From NCBI GenBank assembly GCA_019322485.1, contig JAHWIK010000022.1, forward strand, positions 1-64,000: a stretch of DNA of 64,000 bases, given 5' to 3'. This DNA is from Candidatus Woesearchaeota archaeon (GTDB lineage: Archaea; Nanobdellota; Nanobdellia; Woesearchaeales; JAHWIC01). This document shows, piece after piece, positions 48,066 to 56,817 of the stretch (positions within the stretch are counted from its first letter, which is position 1; the number at the start of each line of letters is the position of its first letter). The notes under the pieces were generated by a model. That model made no database searches. It had not been told where the DNA came from and saw only the letters and a list, made by a program, of their open reading frames with translations. The translations under genes were made by a program, and so were the position numbers.

Positions 48066-50648
48066 ATAGAATTCATGGAAAAGCCTTACAAGGCAGAGCA
48101 AGTAAAGAAGATACTGAATCCAATTGTGGATAAGTGGTTTTTCGGTAGATTCAAGTCTTTTTCTTTGCCTCAGCTGTATGGTGTTATGGAGATTCACTCA
48201 AGGAACAATATTCTTGTTTCAGCTCCAACAGGAGCAACAAAAACATTAACCGCATTCTTATCCATCCTAAATGAGTTAATAGATTCATCAGAAAAAGGAA
48301 TCCTGGAAGACAAGATATATGCAGTTTATGTAAGTCCGTTAAGGGCATTAAGCAATGATATTCACTTTAACCTTACTGAGCCATTGAAGCAAATGGAGGA
48401 AATAGCTGGGAAGAAGTTTGGAATAAGAGTTGCAGTCAGAACAGGAGATACATCAACAAAAGAAAGGACTGCAATGCTAAAGAAACCTCCGCATATATTG
48501 ATAACAACACCTGAATCACTGGCAATACTCCTTACATCAATAAAATTCAGAGACCACTTAAGAAATGTTGATTGGTTTATTGTTGATGAAATCCATGCTT
48601 TAGCAGAGAATAAACGAGGTGTTTATTTATCACTATCAATGGAAAGATTGTCATATTTAACGCCCCATACAACAAGGGTTGGCTTGTCAGCTACAATTGC
48701 ACCCATAGACGAGATAGCTAAATTCCTGGTTGGCTACAAAAACGGAAAGATAAACTCCTGCAAGGTTGTCGATGTCCAATTCTTAAAAAATATGGATTTA
48801 AAGGTGTTAAGCCCTGTTCCTGATTTAATTGATACAGAGCATGGCCAAATGCATCAAAGGATGTATGAATTAATGGATGATTTAATACAGAACCATAAAA
48901 CAACATTAATCTTCACAAATACAAGAGCAGCAACCGAACGTGTTGTCGACCATCTGAAAGACAAGTTCCCAAAGAATTATTCTGAGAATATTGGAGCTCA
49001 CCATGGCTCCTTGTCAAAATCATCAAGGCAGAAGATAGAAGAAAGACTAAGAAAAGGGGAGCTAAAGGTAATTGTGAGCAGCACATCCCTGGAATTAGGC
49101 ATAGATATAGGATTCATTGACTTAGTTATCTGCCTGGGCTCTCCAAAATCAGTTGCAAGATTCCTGCAGCGTGCAGGAAGGTCTGGACATAGGCTGCATA
49201 GCACAGTTAAGGCAAGAATTATAGTTCTTGATAGAGATGATTTAGTCGAGTGCGCAATATTACTAAAGTCAGCTATTGAGAAGAAGATAGACAGGATACA
49301 TATTCCAACTAATTGCCTGGATGTTCTGGCACAGCAGCTGGATGGAATGGCTATTGAGCAAAATTGGGATGTAAATGAGCTATTCAAGGTAATAAAGCAA
49401 AGTTATTGCTATCATAAGTTAGAGAGAAAGGACTTTAATGATGTAATTGATTATTTAGCTGGAAAATACATAAGCCTGGAAGACAGGTACATATACGCAA
49501 AGATATGGCATAACGAGGAAACAAACAGGATTGGCCGCAAGGGCAGGATGAGCCGTGTAATCTACATGACTAATGTCGGCACAATACCAGACGAAGCGCG
49601 CATAATGGTTAAGGTCGGCACCCAGGTTGTTGGAACAATTGATGAAGCCTTCTTAGAAAGATTGCGCAGGGGAGATGTCTTTGTTTTAGGCGGTGATAAA
49701 TATGAGTTCATGTATGCAAGAGGGACAGTTGCTTTTGTAAGGGCGTCAGTTGTCAGACCGCCCACAATTCCATCCTGGTTTTCTGAGATGCTTCCTTTAA
49801 GCTTTGATTTAGCCGTAGATATAGGGAAATTCAGAAGACTGTTAGGCCAAAAGTTTTGCTCCAGCAAGAATAAGGACGAAATAATGAAATTCATCAATGA
49901 TTATCTCTATGTTGATAAGAATGCAGCCAATTCAGTCTATAATTACTTCTATGAGCAGTACAATTATGCTGAAATACCGTCTAATACTAGGATTGTAGTA
50001 GAGCATTACAAGGATGACAAAGCAAACTACGCAATATTCCATACATTATTTGGCAGAAGGGTCAATGACTGCTTAAGCAGAGCTGTTGCCTTTGCTGTTT
50101 CCAGGACACAGCATAAAGACGTTGATATAAGCATTAATGACAGGGGCTTTTACATTGCCTCTGACAAGAAGATAAATGTAATGCCTGCCTTTAAATTATT
50201 GAAATCAAAAGAGCTGGGTAAGGTAATGAACATGGCTATTGACAAGACAGAGGTATTAACAAGGAGATTTAGGCACTGCGCAGCAAGAGCATTAATGATT
50301 CTAAGGAATTACAAAGGCCGTGCAAAACATGTTGGCAGACAGCAGGTTGCATCAATGATATTAATCAATGCAGTAAAACGGATTGACCAGAACTTTAGTA
50401 TCTTAAAAGAAGCCAGGAGAGAGGTTTTAGAGGATTTGATGGATATCGAAAACACCGAGAAAGTTCTCGAAGGAATCGAGAAAAAGAAGATAAAAATAGA
50501 GGAGATTCATACAACTGTACCCTCACCGTTTGCGTTTAACCTTATTATTCAGGGCTATACAGATGTTTTCAAGATAGAAGATAAGATTGAATTCTTAAGA
50601 CGCATGCATCAGAATGTTTTGGCAAAGATTAGCCTGAAAAAGAAATAG
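48063..50648 (+). CDS. lhr: Lhr-type superfamily 2 helicase
   Basis: 861 residues from the ATG at 48063. The upstream in-frame TTG at 48042 lies before a GGAAAGGTG site. Motifs: Walker A-like APTGATKT (54-61, with Thr replacing the Gly before Lys), YVSPLRALSNDI (Ia), TTPESLAILL, VDEIHALAENKRG (DEIH box), LSATIAP (III), HHGSLSKSSRQ, SSTSLELGIDIG, and LQRAGRSGH (VI), followed by the winged-helix and C-terminal parts of Lhr core. Probably a DNA repair helicase. It is preceded by the repeated start-region element. Confidence 0.92.
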   Translation: MIEFMEKPYKAEQVKKILNPIVDKWFFGRFKSFSLPQLYGVMEIHSRNNILVSAPTGATKTLTAFLSILNELIDSSEKGILEDKIYAVYVSPLRALSNDIHFNLTEPLKQMEEIAGKKFGIRVAVRTGDTSTKERTAMLKKPPHILITTPESLAILLTSIKFRDHLRNVDWFIVDEIHALAENKRGVYLSLSMERLSYLTPHTTRVGLSATIAPIDEIAKFLVGYKNGKINSCKVVDVQFLKNMDLKVLSPVPDLIDTEHGQMHQRMYELMDDLIQNHKTTLIFTNTRAATERVVDHLKDKFPKNYSENIGAHHGSLSKSSRQKIEERLRKGELKVIVSSTSLELGIDIGFIDLVICLGSPKSVARFLQRAGRSGHRLHSTVKARIIVLDRDDLVECAILLKSAIEKKIDRIHIPTNCLDVLAQQLDGMAIEQNWDVNELFKVIKQSYCYHKLERKDFNDVIDYLAGKYISLEDRYIYAKIWHNEETNRIGRKGRMSRVIYMTNVGTIPDEARIMVKVGTQVVGTIDEAFLERLRRGDVFVLGGDKYEFMYARGTVAFVRASVVRPPTIPSWFSEMLPLSFDLAVDIGKFRRLLGQKFCSSKNKDEIMKFINDYLYVDKNAANSVYNYFYEQYNYAEIPSNTRIVVEHYKDDKANYAIFHTLFGRRVNDCLSRAVAFAVSRTQHKDVDISINDRGFYIASDKKINVMPAFKLLKSKELGKVMNMAIDKTEVLTRRFRHCAARALMILRNYKGRAKHVGRQQVASMILINAVKRIDQNFSILKEARREVLEDLMDIENTEKVLEGIEKKKIKIEEIHTTVPSPFAFNLIIQGYTDVFKIEDKIEFLRRMHQNVLAKISLKKK

Positions 50649-50656
50649 ATTTAAAC

Positions 50657-51796
50657 TTAACTTGCTTTGCCGTATTTAAAAAATTCATAGTTACTTATTG
50701 CTTTATGAACCTGTTCTGGAGTTGGTTTTTTTAGTTGCGAAGTGTCCCCATTGACTGCAGCCAGAACAGGATTTATAAGAGCAGTCGCGATTAAGTTTCC
50801 CTTGTCAGTAATCCTTGCTCGTCCATCCATTCCTTTGCCAATCCTGTCAACAATCCCAACACTGTATAATCCAGCTAATGCATCCTGCATTTGCCTTAAA
50901 GTATATTTCCTTGTTTTGTTGCCATCTACAGATACCCATTCAATATTGCCTCTTAGTTCTTCTACAGAAACTGCCCCCTTATGTTCTTTTAAATAATCAA
51001 TTATTCTGAGACTGCATGTTGGGTTGCTTGTCAATCTTTTTTCGAATGTTGAACCACCTCTGTGATGGACACGGAATCCACCAAGCATTAACTCATCACT
51101 ATTCCTCTCAATAATTGCGTCAAGATCAGAGATTCCCTCGGCTAGCCAGTATAGCCTTTCTTCTGTGCGATAAAGTCTCAGATAATCAGCTATATCCAGC
51201 TGCATAAGGTGATTGGTTGTTGCCTCTGCATCCAGGCCTATTAATCTTGATAAGTAGCCAACATTTAATTCTGTGCATTCACTAAGCGAGGATAGAACAG
51301 CAGCTACCTGTGCTGGTGAACCAGTTTCACTCTGGTCTTTCCAGGGAGCCCCATATAAAATCTGGTTTAGGGAAACATCTTCCCTCAGTTGCTCACTAAT
51401 CTCAGCAGAAGCCCATAATGCATGAGCAGCAATCACTTCTAGGTGCTTATAATCAGCTTTCCCTTTGGTGGCTAATTTATATGTCCCAACTAACCTTTTT
51501 CCAGGTCTCATGTTTCTAGCCTGCGACCTGCTAGTCATTCCTCTTAGGGAACCTTTTAGATAGCCCCAAAGCATTAGTGGCTCCAAACTATGAAAATCAG
51601 CTAATCCACCCCCAAAATCTCTCTGAATACCTTCAGCTATATCTCTGTACGGAAGCGATTTTCCTGATTGAAGCATCCAATAGATTAGTAAGGCTTTTGG
51701 TTCTGTTGTTATTTTCCTAAATATGCCATTGACTGCTCTTTTATTTTTTACTAGCATAGGCAAAAAGAGTTTTCTCATCTTTATAAATCTTTCCAT
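50657..51796 (-). CDS. winged-helix protein, 379 residues
   Basis: I do not recognise the family by name. At least three helix-turn-helix-like parts can be seen (KSLPYRDIAEGIQRDFGG; LNVGYLSRLIGLDAEATTNHLMQL; KGAVSVEELRGNIEWVSVDG), with a charged middle (ERNSDELMLGGFRVHHRGG) and an ending with TPEQVHKAISNYEFFKYG. It is soluble. A DNA-binding regulator is the best guess. It is convergent with the helicase (8 nt between stops) and divergent from coaE. The ATG at 51796 has alternatives a few codons later. Confidence 0.7.
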   Translation of the reverse strand: MERFIKMRKLFLPMLVKNKRAVNGIFRKITTEPKALLIYWMLQSGKSLPYRDIAEGIQRDFGGGLADFHSLEPLMLWGYLKGSLRGMTSRSQARNMRPGKRLVGTYKLATKGKADYKHLEVIAAHALWASAEISEQLREDVSLNQILYGAPWKDQSETGSPAQVAAVLSSLSECTELNVGYLSRLIGLDAEATTNHLMQLDIADYLRLYRTEERLYWLAEGISDLDAIIERNSDELMLGGFRVHHRGGSTFEKRLTSNPTCSLRIIDYLKEHKGAVSVEELRGNIEWVSVDGNKTRKYTLRQMQDALAGLYSVGIVDRIGKGMDGRARITDKGNLIATALINPVLAAVNGDTSQLKKPTPEQVHKAISNYEFFKYGKAS

Positions 51797-51887
51797 TAGT
51801 ACTGCCTAATTAGTGGTAACATGATAATTTAGGAAGACCATAATCGCAATAGATATATTTATATAAAAGAGTAATACAGATTCTAAT
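51797..51887. promoter_or_regulatory. promoter region between the winged-helix gene and coaE
   Basis: Plus-strand TATA TATTTATATAAAAG (51856-51869) is centred 25 nt before the coaE ATG at 51888, so coaE is probably leaderless. No clear minus-strand TATA was found for the winged-helix gene. Confidence 0.55.
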
Positions 51888-52442
51888 ATGAAACTCGGCA
51901 TTACAGGCATATTCGGCTCTGGAAAAACTGAAGTAGCTAATATGTTCGCCAGATGCGGCTATAAAGTCGTTAGCGTCGACAAGGTTGGCCATAAACTATT
52001 GGATAAGAAGGAGATAAAAAAGAAGATAATAAGGGAATTTGGTGATGTTTTAACTAAAAACAAGGTCGACAGAAGAAAACTAAAGGATATTGTTTTCTAT
52101 GATTCTAAAAAACTAAAGAAATTGAACAAGATAATACATCCTTATCTGATAAAGGAGGTTAAAAAATTAATAAAAGGTAAAGCCGTTGTTGATGCTGCCC
52201 TGCTTATTGAATTAGGCCTGCATAAGCATCTTGATAAGGTTATTGTTGTTAAGATAAACAAAAACAATGCAGTAAAAAGAATACTGAAAAAGAAGAAATA
52301 CACAAAAAAAGAGATAGAAAACATAATCAAGTCACAATTAACCCAAAATAAAAAACTAAGGTATGCTGACTTTATCATCAATAACAATAAGTCATTAGAT
52401 AACACAAAAAAACAGGTAATTGATATCAATAAAAGCCTCTAA
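51888..52442 (+). CDS. coaE: dephospho-CoA kinase, bacterial type
   Basis: 184 residues, a little shorter than usual (about 200). Walker A GIFGSGKTEVANMF, VVSVDKVGHKLL, and the CoA-binding helix RYADFIINNN near the end. It phosphorylates dephospho-CoA, the last step of CoA synthesis. Archaea normally use an unrelated GTP-dependent kinase for this step, so the bacterial form is notable. coaD, the preceding step, is two genes downstream. Confidence 0.9.
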   Translation: MKLGITGIFGSGKTEVANMFARCGYKVVSVDKVGHKLLDKKEIKKKIIREFGDVLTKNKVDRRKLKDIVFYDSKKLKKLNKIIHPYLIKEVKKLIKGKAVVDAALLIELGLHKHLDKVIVVKINKNNAVKRILKKKKYTKKEIENIIKSQLTQNKKLRYADFIINNNKSLDNTKKQVIDINKSL

Positions 52443-52483
52443 AACACAAGGTTTTTATATACCAGCCCACCAAGCCAGATAAT

Positions 52484-52786
52484 ATGAAAAAGAAAAAATC
52501 AATGCAAAAAGAGATGCATATGCAAAATAAACCAATGCCAATGCATCCTCATAAGAAAAAGCTTCTATTTGAGGGAACAATGGTATCCCTTCCATTAGCA
52601 GCTACCTTTGTCTGGTACAGCTTTGTGATATTCTCTTCTACACCAATTGCAGGGCCTGAGGCAAGGTTCGCGCCTAGCAAGATAGAGGCCTTAGTTCTGT
52701 TCCTGCTTTTGTTCATAGTTGCCTATTCCATCTTCCTTATATTCGAATTTAGGCACCTAAAGAGAAAGTGGGATAAGATTAAGTAA
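52484..52786 (+). CDS. hypothetical membrane protein with two transmembrane helices
   Basis: 100 residues. A basic, Met/His/Lys-rich N-terminus (MHMQNKPMPMHPHKKK) followed by two hydrophobic helices (VSLPLAATFVWYSFVIF, and ALVLFLLLFIVAYSIFLIF) and a charged C-terminus. No known family. The His/Met-rich start could bind a metal such as copper; that is inference. A TATA TTTTTATATACC (52452) is 27 nt before the ATG. It ends 1 nt before coaD. Confidence 0.75.
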   Translation: MKKKKSMQKEMHMQNKPMPMHPHKKKLLFEGTMVSLPLAATFVWYSFVIFSSTPIAGPEARFAPSKIEALVLFLLLFIVAYSIFLIFEFRHLKRKWDKIK

Positions 52787-52787
52787 A

Positions 52788-53267
52788 ATGAAGGTTGCTG
52801 TTTATCCTGGTTCTTTTGACCCAGTTACAAATGGTCATCTTGATGTTCTAAAGAGGGGATTAAAGATATTTGATAAGGTTATAGTAGCAGTAGGTGAAAA
52901 TCCCAGCAAAAAAACCTTATTCACTGTTGAAGAGAGGGTAGCTATGATGAGGGAAGCTACCAAGAAATTCAAGAATGTAGTGGTAGAGCATTTTAGCGGT
53001 TTATTGGTGAACTATGCTGCCAAGAAAGAGGCCTCAGCAGTTATACGCGGTTTAAGGGCTGTTTCTGATTTTGAGAATGAGCTTCAATTAGCATTAATGA
53101 ACAGGAAGATAAACCCAAAGATAGAGACTGTTTTCATAATGACGAGGGGTATGTACTGCTACCTTAGCGCTTCAATAGTAAAAGAAGCAGCTTGTATGGG
53201 CGGAAACCTAAGGGGCATGGTGCCTCCAGTAGTGCAGAAAAAATTAAAACAGAAATTTAAGGCTTAA
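52788..53267 (+). CDS. coaD: pantetheine-phosphate adenylyltransferase, bacterial type
   Basis: 159 residues, the length of bacterial CoaD. Nucleotidyltransferase motif YPGSFDPVTNGHLDV (HxGH-like TNGHLD), RGLRAVSDFENELQLALMNRK and the C-terminal SASIVKEAA, close to bacterial forms. Archaea usually encode an unrelated-subfamily PPAT. It joins ATP and 4'-phosphopantetheine to give dephospho-CoA, the substrate of CoaE. Its stop overlaps that of the convergent kamA by 4 nt. Confidence 0.93.
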   Translation: MKVAVYPGSFDPVTNGHLDVLKRGLKIFDKVIVAVGENPSKKTLFTVEERVAMMREATKKFKNVVVEHFSGLLVNYAAKKEASAVIRGLRAVSDFENELQLALMNRKINPKIETVFIMTRGMYCYLSASIVKEAACMGGNLRGMVPPVVQKKLKQKFKA

Positions 53268-54385
53268 TAATCAATCAGCTTGGTCTGCTTCTCATTCCTT
53301 GGCTCAGGATACCAGAATATCTTGCCTTCGTAATTCTTCAGCTTAACCCCGCCTTTCTTATGGTCACCATACTTTGGAAGTAATGGTAGTTTACCCCCTC
53401 CGCCAGGGCTGTCTATTATAAAATGAGGCACGCACATGCCTGATGTAAATCCTACAAGGCTTTTTATGATATCAAGCCCAGCCTTAACCTTTGTTCTGAA
53501 ATGATTGGTTCCTTTGGTCAAATCCGCTTGATATATATAATATGGCTTGACCCTCATTATCAGCAGTTTCTGGACAAGGTCCTTCATTACCTTTGGGCTG
53601 TCATTAACCCCTTTTAACAGGACACTCTGGTTTCCCATAGGGATTCCTGCATCAGCCAGCATTTCACATGCTTTCTTAGCCTCTTTGGTGATTTCCCTGG
53701 GATGATTAAAATGTGTATTTATATACAATGGCTGGTATCTCTTCAGCAGCTCGCAAAGCTCTGGTGTGATTCTTTGAGGCAGAGTACAGGGGCTTCTTGT
53801 GCCAATCCTTATTATTTGGACATGCCTTATCTTCCTGAGCTCGCTTAAAATGAATCCAAGATAGTTGTCTGACAATAATAATGGGTCTCCTCCAGAGAGG
53901 ATGACATCCCTTATCTCCTTATGCTCTTTTATATAATCTATTCCAGCCAACAGCAGCTTCTTATTCATTGCCTTGTATGGAACACCAACTTTACGCTTGC
54001 GCGTGCAAAACCTGCAGTACATCGGACATTGGTTGCTTACCAAAAGCAGGACCCTGTCAGGATATCTATGGGTCAGGCCTGGAACAGGGCTGTCGATCTC
54101 TTCATGCAGAGGGTCTTCCAAACCTGTAGGATCCATCAATTCCATCTTATCAGGTATGCTCTGCTTCCATATTGGGTCATCCTTTTTCCTTATCAGGCTT
54201 AGATAGTAAGGATTAATCTTCATTGGATACTTTTTGATTACAGCTTTAATCTCCTCAACCTCTATATCACACCTGCATATTGAATTAAGCTGTTCGATAG
54301 TTACAATGCTTTTCTCTAACAGTTCCTTCCATATGAAATTCTTATCTGTTGTTTCAATTGTAATATGGTCTTTTTCTATTAACAT
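53264..54385 (-). CDS. kamA: lysine 2,3-aminomutase (KamA family radical SAM)
   Basis: 373 residues from the ATG at 54385 (GGAGG 7 nt upstream; an adjacent GTG lies at 54388). Radical SAM cysteines C120-C124-C127 (NQCPMYCRFCTRKRK). The PLP lysine motif SPGGGGKLP and the two acidic residues that hold the lysine side chain in the clostridial enzyme (within QADLT and IIDSPGGGGK) are kept, so the substrate is probably L-lysine, giving beta-lysine. It is last in an operon with two ATP-grasp ligases. No beta-lysine acetyltransferase (AblB) is nearby. Confidence 0.92.
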   Translation of the reverse strand: MLIEKDHITIETTDKNFIWKELLEKSIVTIEQLNSICRCDIEVEEIKAVIKKYPMKINPYYLSLIRKKDDPIWKQSIPDKMELMDPTGLEDPLHEEIDSPVPGLTHRYPDRVLLLVSNQCPMYCRFCTRKRKVGVPYKAMNKKLLLAGIDYIKEHKEIRDVILSGGDPLLLSDNYLGFILSELRKIRHVQIIRIGTRSPCTLPQRITPELCELLKRYQPLYINTHFNHPREITKEAKKACEMLADAGIPMGNQSVLLKGVNDSPKVMKDLVQKLLIMRVKPYYIYQADLTKGTNHFRTKVKAGLDIIKSLVGFTSGMCVPHFIIDSPGGGGKLPLLPKYGDHKKGGVKLKNYEGKIFWYPEPRNEKQTKLIDY

Positions 54386-54387
54386 CA

Positions 54388-55428
54388 CTATGCCTCCTCT
54401 ACCTTGATGTCAATCTTGGTTTTGGGCTTTAACCCATTCTTTTCTAATGCAGATTTCAGTATTGCATCCATTAAATCAGCATAAGACATTCCAGCTGCCT
54501 TGGCCATTCTAGCCAGACCAGCATCAGGAGAGATATCTGGGTTTGGATTAACCTCAAGCACAAATGGGTTGCCATCTTTGTCTATCCTGAAATCAACCCT
54601 GCCATAGTCCTGGCAGCCCATCAAGGTGTATGCCTTTAGTGCAATCTTCCTTAGCCTGTTTGCAAGCCTTTCATCAATCTCAGCAGGGCACCTTGGCGGT
54701 GTGCTCTTGTAATAATCACTATCTTCAACCCATTTCGCAGAATAGGTGCATATATTTGGCAGCCCATCAGATAGATTGTCAAATAATATCTCTGATATTG
54801 GCAAGGCACTGGGATTCTTTGCGCCAATAACACCTACATTAGCCTCTCTTCCGTCAATAAATTCCTCAGCTAGTGCAGGCTGTTTGTAGGCATCTAATAC
54901 CAAAAATACCCTTCTCATCAATTCCTCTTCAGAATTAACAATAGATTCTTTTTTGATCCCAATGCTTGCATCCTCACTTACTGGCTTTACAATCAAAGGA
55001 AACCTAAGTTTATTGTCAAGTCTTACTTTAAGGGAATCAAAAACCTGGAATCTTGGCGTCGGTATCTTGTGGAAAGAAAGAATCTCTTTTGTCCTCGCTT
55101 TATTGAGGCATGTTGCCAATGTCCTGTAGTCAGAGCCTGTGTAAGGCACCTTCAATATGTCAAGCACTGCAGGAACATGAGGCTCTAATTCACTTGCATT
55201 ATGGAATCCATCGTCGCATAGATTAAAAGCAATATCAATCTCATCTTTCAGTCTTTTCAGGTTTTCAAACATATCAAGGTTAACATAAATCTTATTGGTT
55301 TCGTGCCCAAGAGACCTTAATGCTTCATCCACAGCAATAACATTATCATTCTTGTCGCGGCCCTCAAAATCAACTGCTAATCCGCTTCCTTCCTGTTTCA
55401 AGCTAGTGTAAAGTAAGGCTATATTCAT
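54388..55428 (-). CDS. D-Ala-D-Ala ligase-like ATP-grasp enzyme, second of a pair
   Basis: 346 residues. N-terminal domain with LYTSLKQEGSGLAVDF, ATP-grasp part with NKARTKEILSFHKIPTPRF, the lysine FPLIVKPVSEDASIGIKKES, AEEFIDGREANVGVIG, and Mg residues FRIDKDGNPFVLEVNPNPD. It should join two carboxylate/amine partners using ATP, like Ddl. The ATG overlaps the previous ligase by 4 nt and the stop overlaps the kamA start region. Its sequence is related to but clearly different from its neighbour. Confidence 0.9.
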   Translation of the reverse strand: MNIALLYTSLKQEGSGLAVDFEGRDKNDNVIAVDEALRSLGHETNKIYVNLDMFENLKRLKDEIDIAFNLCDDGFHNASELEPHVPAVLDILKVPYTGSDYRTLATCLNKARTKEILSFHKIPTPRFQVFDSLKVRLDNKLRFPLIVKPVSEDASIGIKKESIVNSEEELMRRVFLVLDAYKQPALAEEFIDGREANVGVIGAKNPSALPISEILFDNLSDGLPNICTYSAKWVEDSDYYKSTPPRCPAEIDERLANRLRKIALKAYTLMGCQDYGRVDFRIDKDGNPFVLEVNPNPDISPDAGLARMAKAAGMSYADLMDAILKSALEKNGLKPKTKIDIKVEEA

Positions 55429-56462
55429 TTTGCGAGATTATACCTCTTGACAGCAAGGTTCAGCACTTCATTAACCACGTCATTATAACTCATGCCTGCT
55501 GTAAAAGCTGCTCTGGGAAACCTTGAATTCTCTTTTGGGTCAGGTATCATTCCCGGCAAAGCATTCAATTCGAGAATGTAGGGAATGCCGTTCCTTACCC
55601 TCAAATCAACCCTGCACCAATCCTTGCAGTCTAATGTTCTGTAAGCATCCAGGCAGACCTTCTTTATCTTTGATTCAAGCTTTTCTGAAAGTTTTGCAGG
55701 GCAAATCAATGGGTCATGATTGCTGCCAGGATTGTCATAAATCCATTTTGCCTCATAAGAATCAAACTTGTGTATATGTCCGGGCAGATGGTCAAATTTT
55801 ATCTCAACAATAGGCAGTATCTTAGGATTTTCATTCCCCAGAATTGCGATGGTAAATTCCCTGCATGCAATGAACTCTTCCACAATAGCAGGCTGCTCAT
55901 AATCCCTTATTATTTGCTGCACCCTGCTTTTCAGCTCATTCTCATCATTAACAAGGGAGTTGTTCTTTATTCCCTTGCTTGAACCCTCTCGCAATGGTTT
56001 AACTATCAGTGGAAATTTTAGTTTATTATTTAACATTTCTGAAGGGGTATAAAACACCTGGAACTTTGGGGTGGGAATTCTGTGATACTTCAGAATCTCT
56101 TTTGTGCGCGCTTTGTCCAGGGTTAAAGCAAGCGTTAGAGGGCCAGAACCAGTGTAAGGTATTTGAAGCAGCTCGCAGATTGCAGGAATAAATGACTCGC
56201 GGGCTTCCCCCTTCAACCCCTCTGCGATATTGAAAACAACATCTATCTCGTTCTTTAACCCTTTTAGCTTTGCATAGGCGCTTTCATCAGCCTCGACGAG
56301 AATTACCTTGTGCCCTGCAGACTTAAGTGCATTAGAAATACCTTGGATTGTTTCATCTGCATCGAATTCTGCATATAAATCCTTTGGTTCCCCACTTTTT
56401 GGAGAGACACCCTTTTTTTTGTTAAAAGTTAACGCTACTGTTAAGTTCGACGCTGCAGTCAC
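55425..56462 (-). CDS. D-Ala-D-Ala ligase-like ATP-grasp enzyme, first of a pair
   Basis: 345 residues from a GTG at 56462 with GGGGTGG 8 nt upstream. DKARTKEILKYHRIPTPKFQ, FPLIVKPLREGSSKGIKNNS, VEEFIACREFTIAILGNENP, and the Mg site DLRVRNGIPYILELNALPG are the family motifs; SKG replaces the SVG loop of bacterial Ddl. Archaea lack peptidoglycan, so the product is unlikely to be cell-wall D-Ala-D-Ala. It leads the operon and has a TATA box ATTTAAAT-like (plus strand 56548-56557) upstream. Confidence 0.9.
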   Translation of the reverse strand: MTAASNLTVALTFNKKKGVSPKSGEPKDLYAEFDADETIQGISNALKSAGHKVILVEADESAYAKLKGLKNEIDVVFNIAEGLKGEARESFIPAICELLQIPYTGSGPLTLALTLDKARTKEILKYHRIPTPKFQVFYTPSEMLNNKLKFPLIVKPLREGSSKGIKNNSLVNDENELKSRVQQIIRDYEQPAIVEEFIACREFTIAILGNENPKILPIVEIKFDHLPGHIHKFDSYEAKWIYDNPGSNHDPLICPAKLSEKLESKIKKVCLDAYRTLDCKDWCRVDLRVRNGIPYILELNALPGMIPDPKENSRFPRAAFTAGMSYNDVVNEVLNLAVKRYNLAK

Positions 56463-56817
56463 CAGATGCCACCCCTAGTAAAAAATAAATTTTTTGTAAT
56501 CATCTCTTTTCATCAAAAATTTATAAAAAACTTTGCGTTTAATTGGTATTTAAATCTTTTTATTTTATTCATTTCCCGACGACAAAGACATCTGAAAATT
56601 TCACATTTTTTATTTATTTTTTTTAGAAGAATATTTTTTTTGGATTTTCCGTCGGTAAATGAAATTTATTTTTCAAATTAATTTTTATTTTTTTATTTAT
56701 TTTTGAAAAAATATTTTTTTCATTTCGAAAGATTTTTTATTTTCAAAATTATTTTTTTAAGTTCTCGTCGAGAAATGTTTTTCAAAATTATTTTAAGAAG
56801 TTGCAAAAAATAAAAAT
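56463..56817. promoter_or_regulatory. AT-rich 355-nt region upstream of the ATP-grasp operon
   Basis: No gene is visible. It is very AT-rich, with repeated plus-strand T-runs of 6-8, so A-runs on the minus strand. A minus-strand TATA box is read from TATTTAAATC (about 56548). An inverted repeat CATTTCCCGACG / CGTCGGTAAATG (about 56571-56582 and 56651-56662) and a further CTCGTCGAGAAATG copy (about 56763) stand out. This is probably the promoter and control region of the ligase operon. Confidence 0.55.

Noticed and set aside
55425..56462. True cell-wall D-Ala-D-Ala ligase
   Set aside because: No other peptidoglycan genes are in the window and the organism is archaeal; the context with lysine aminomutase points to a different ligase.
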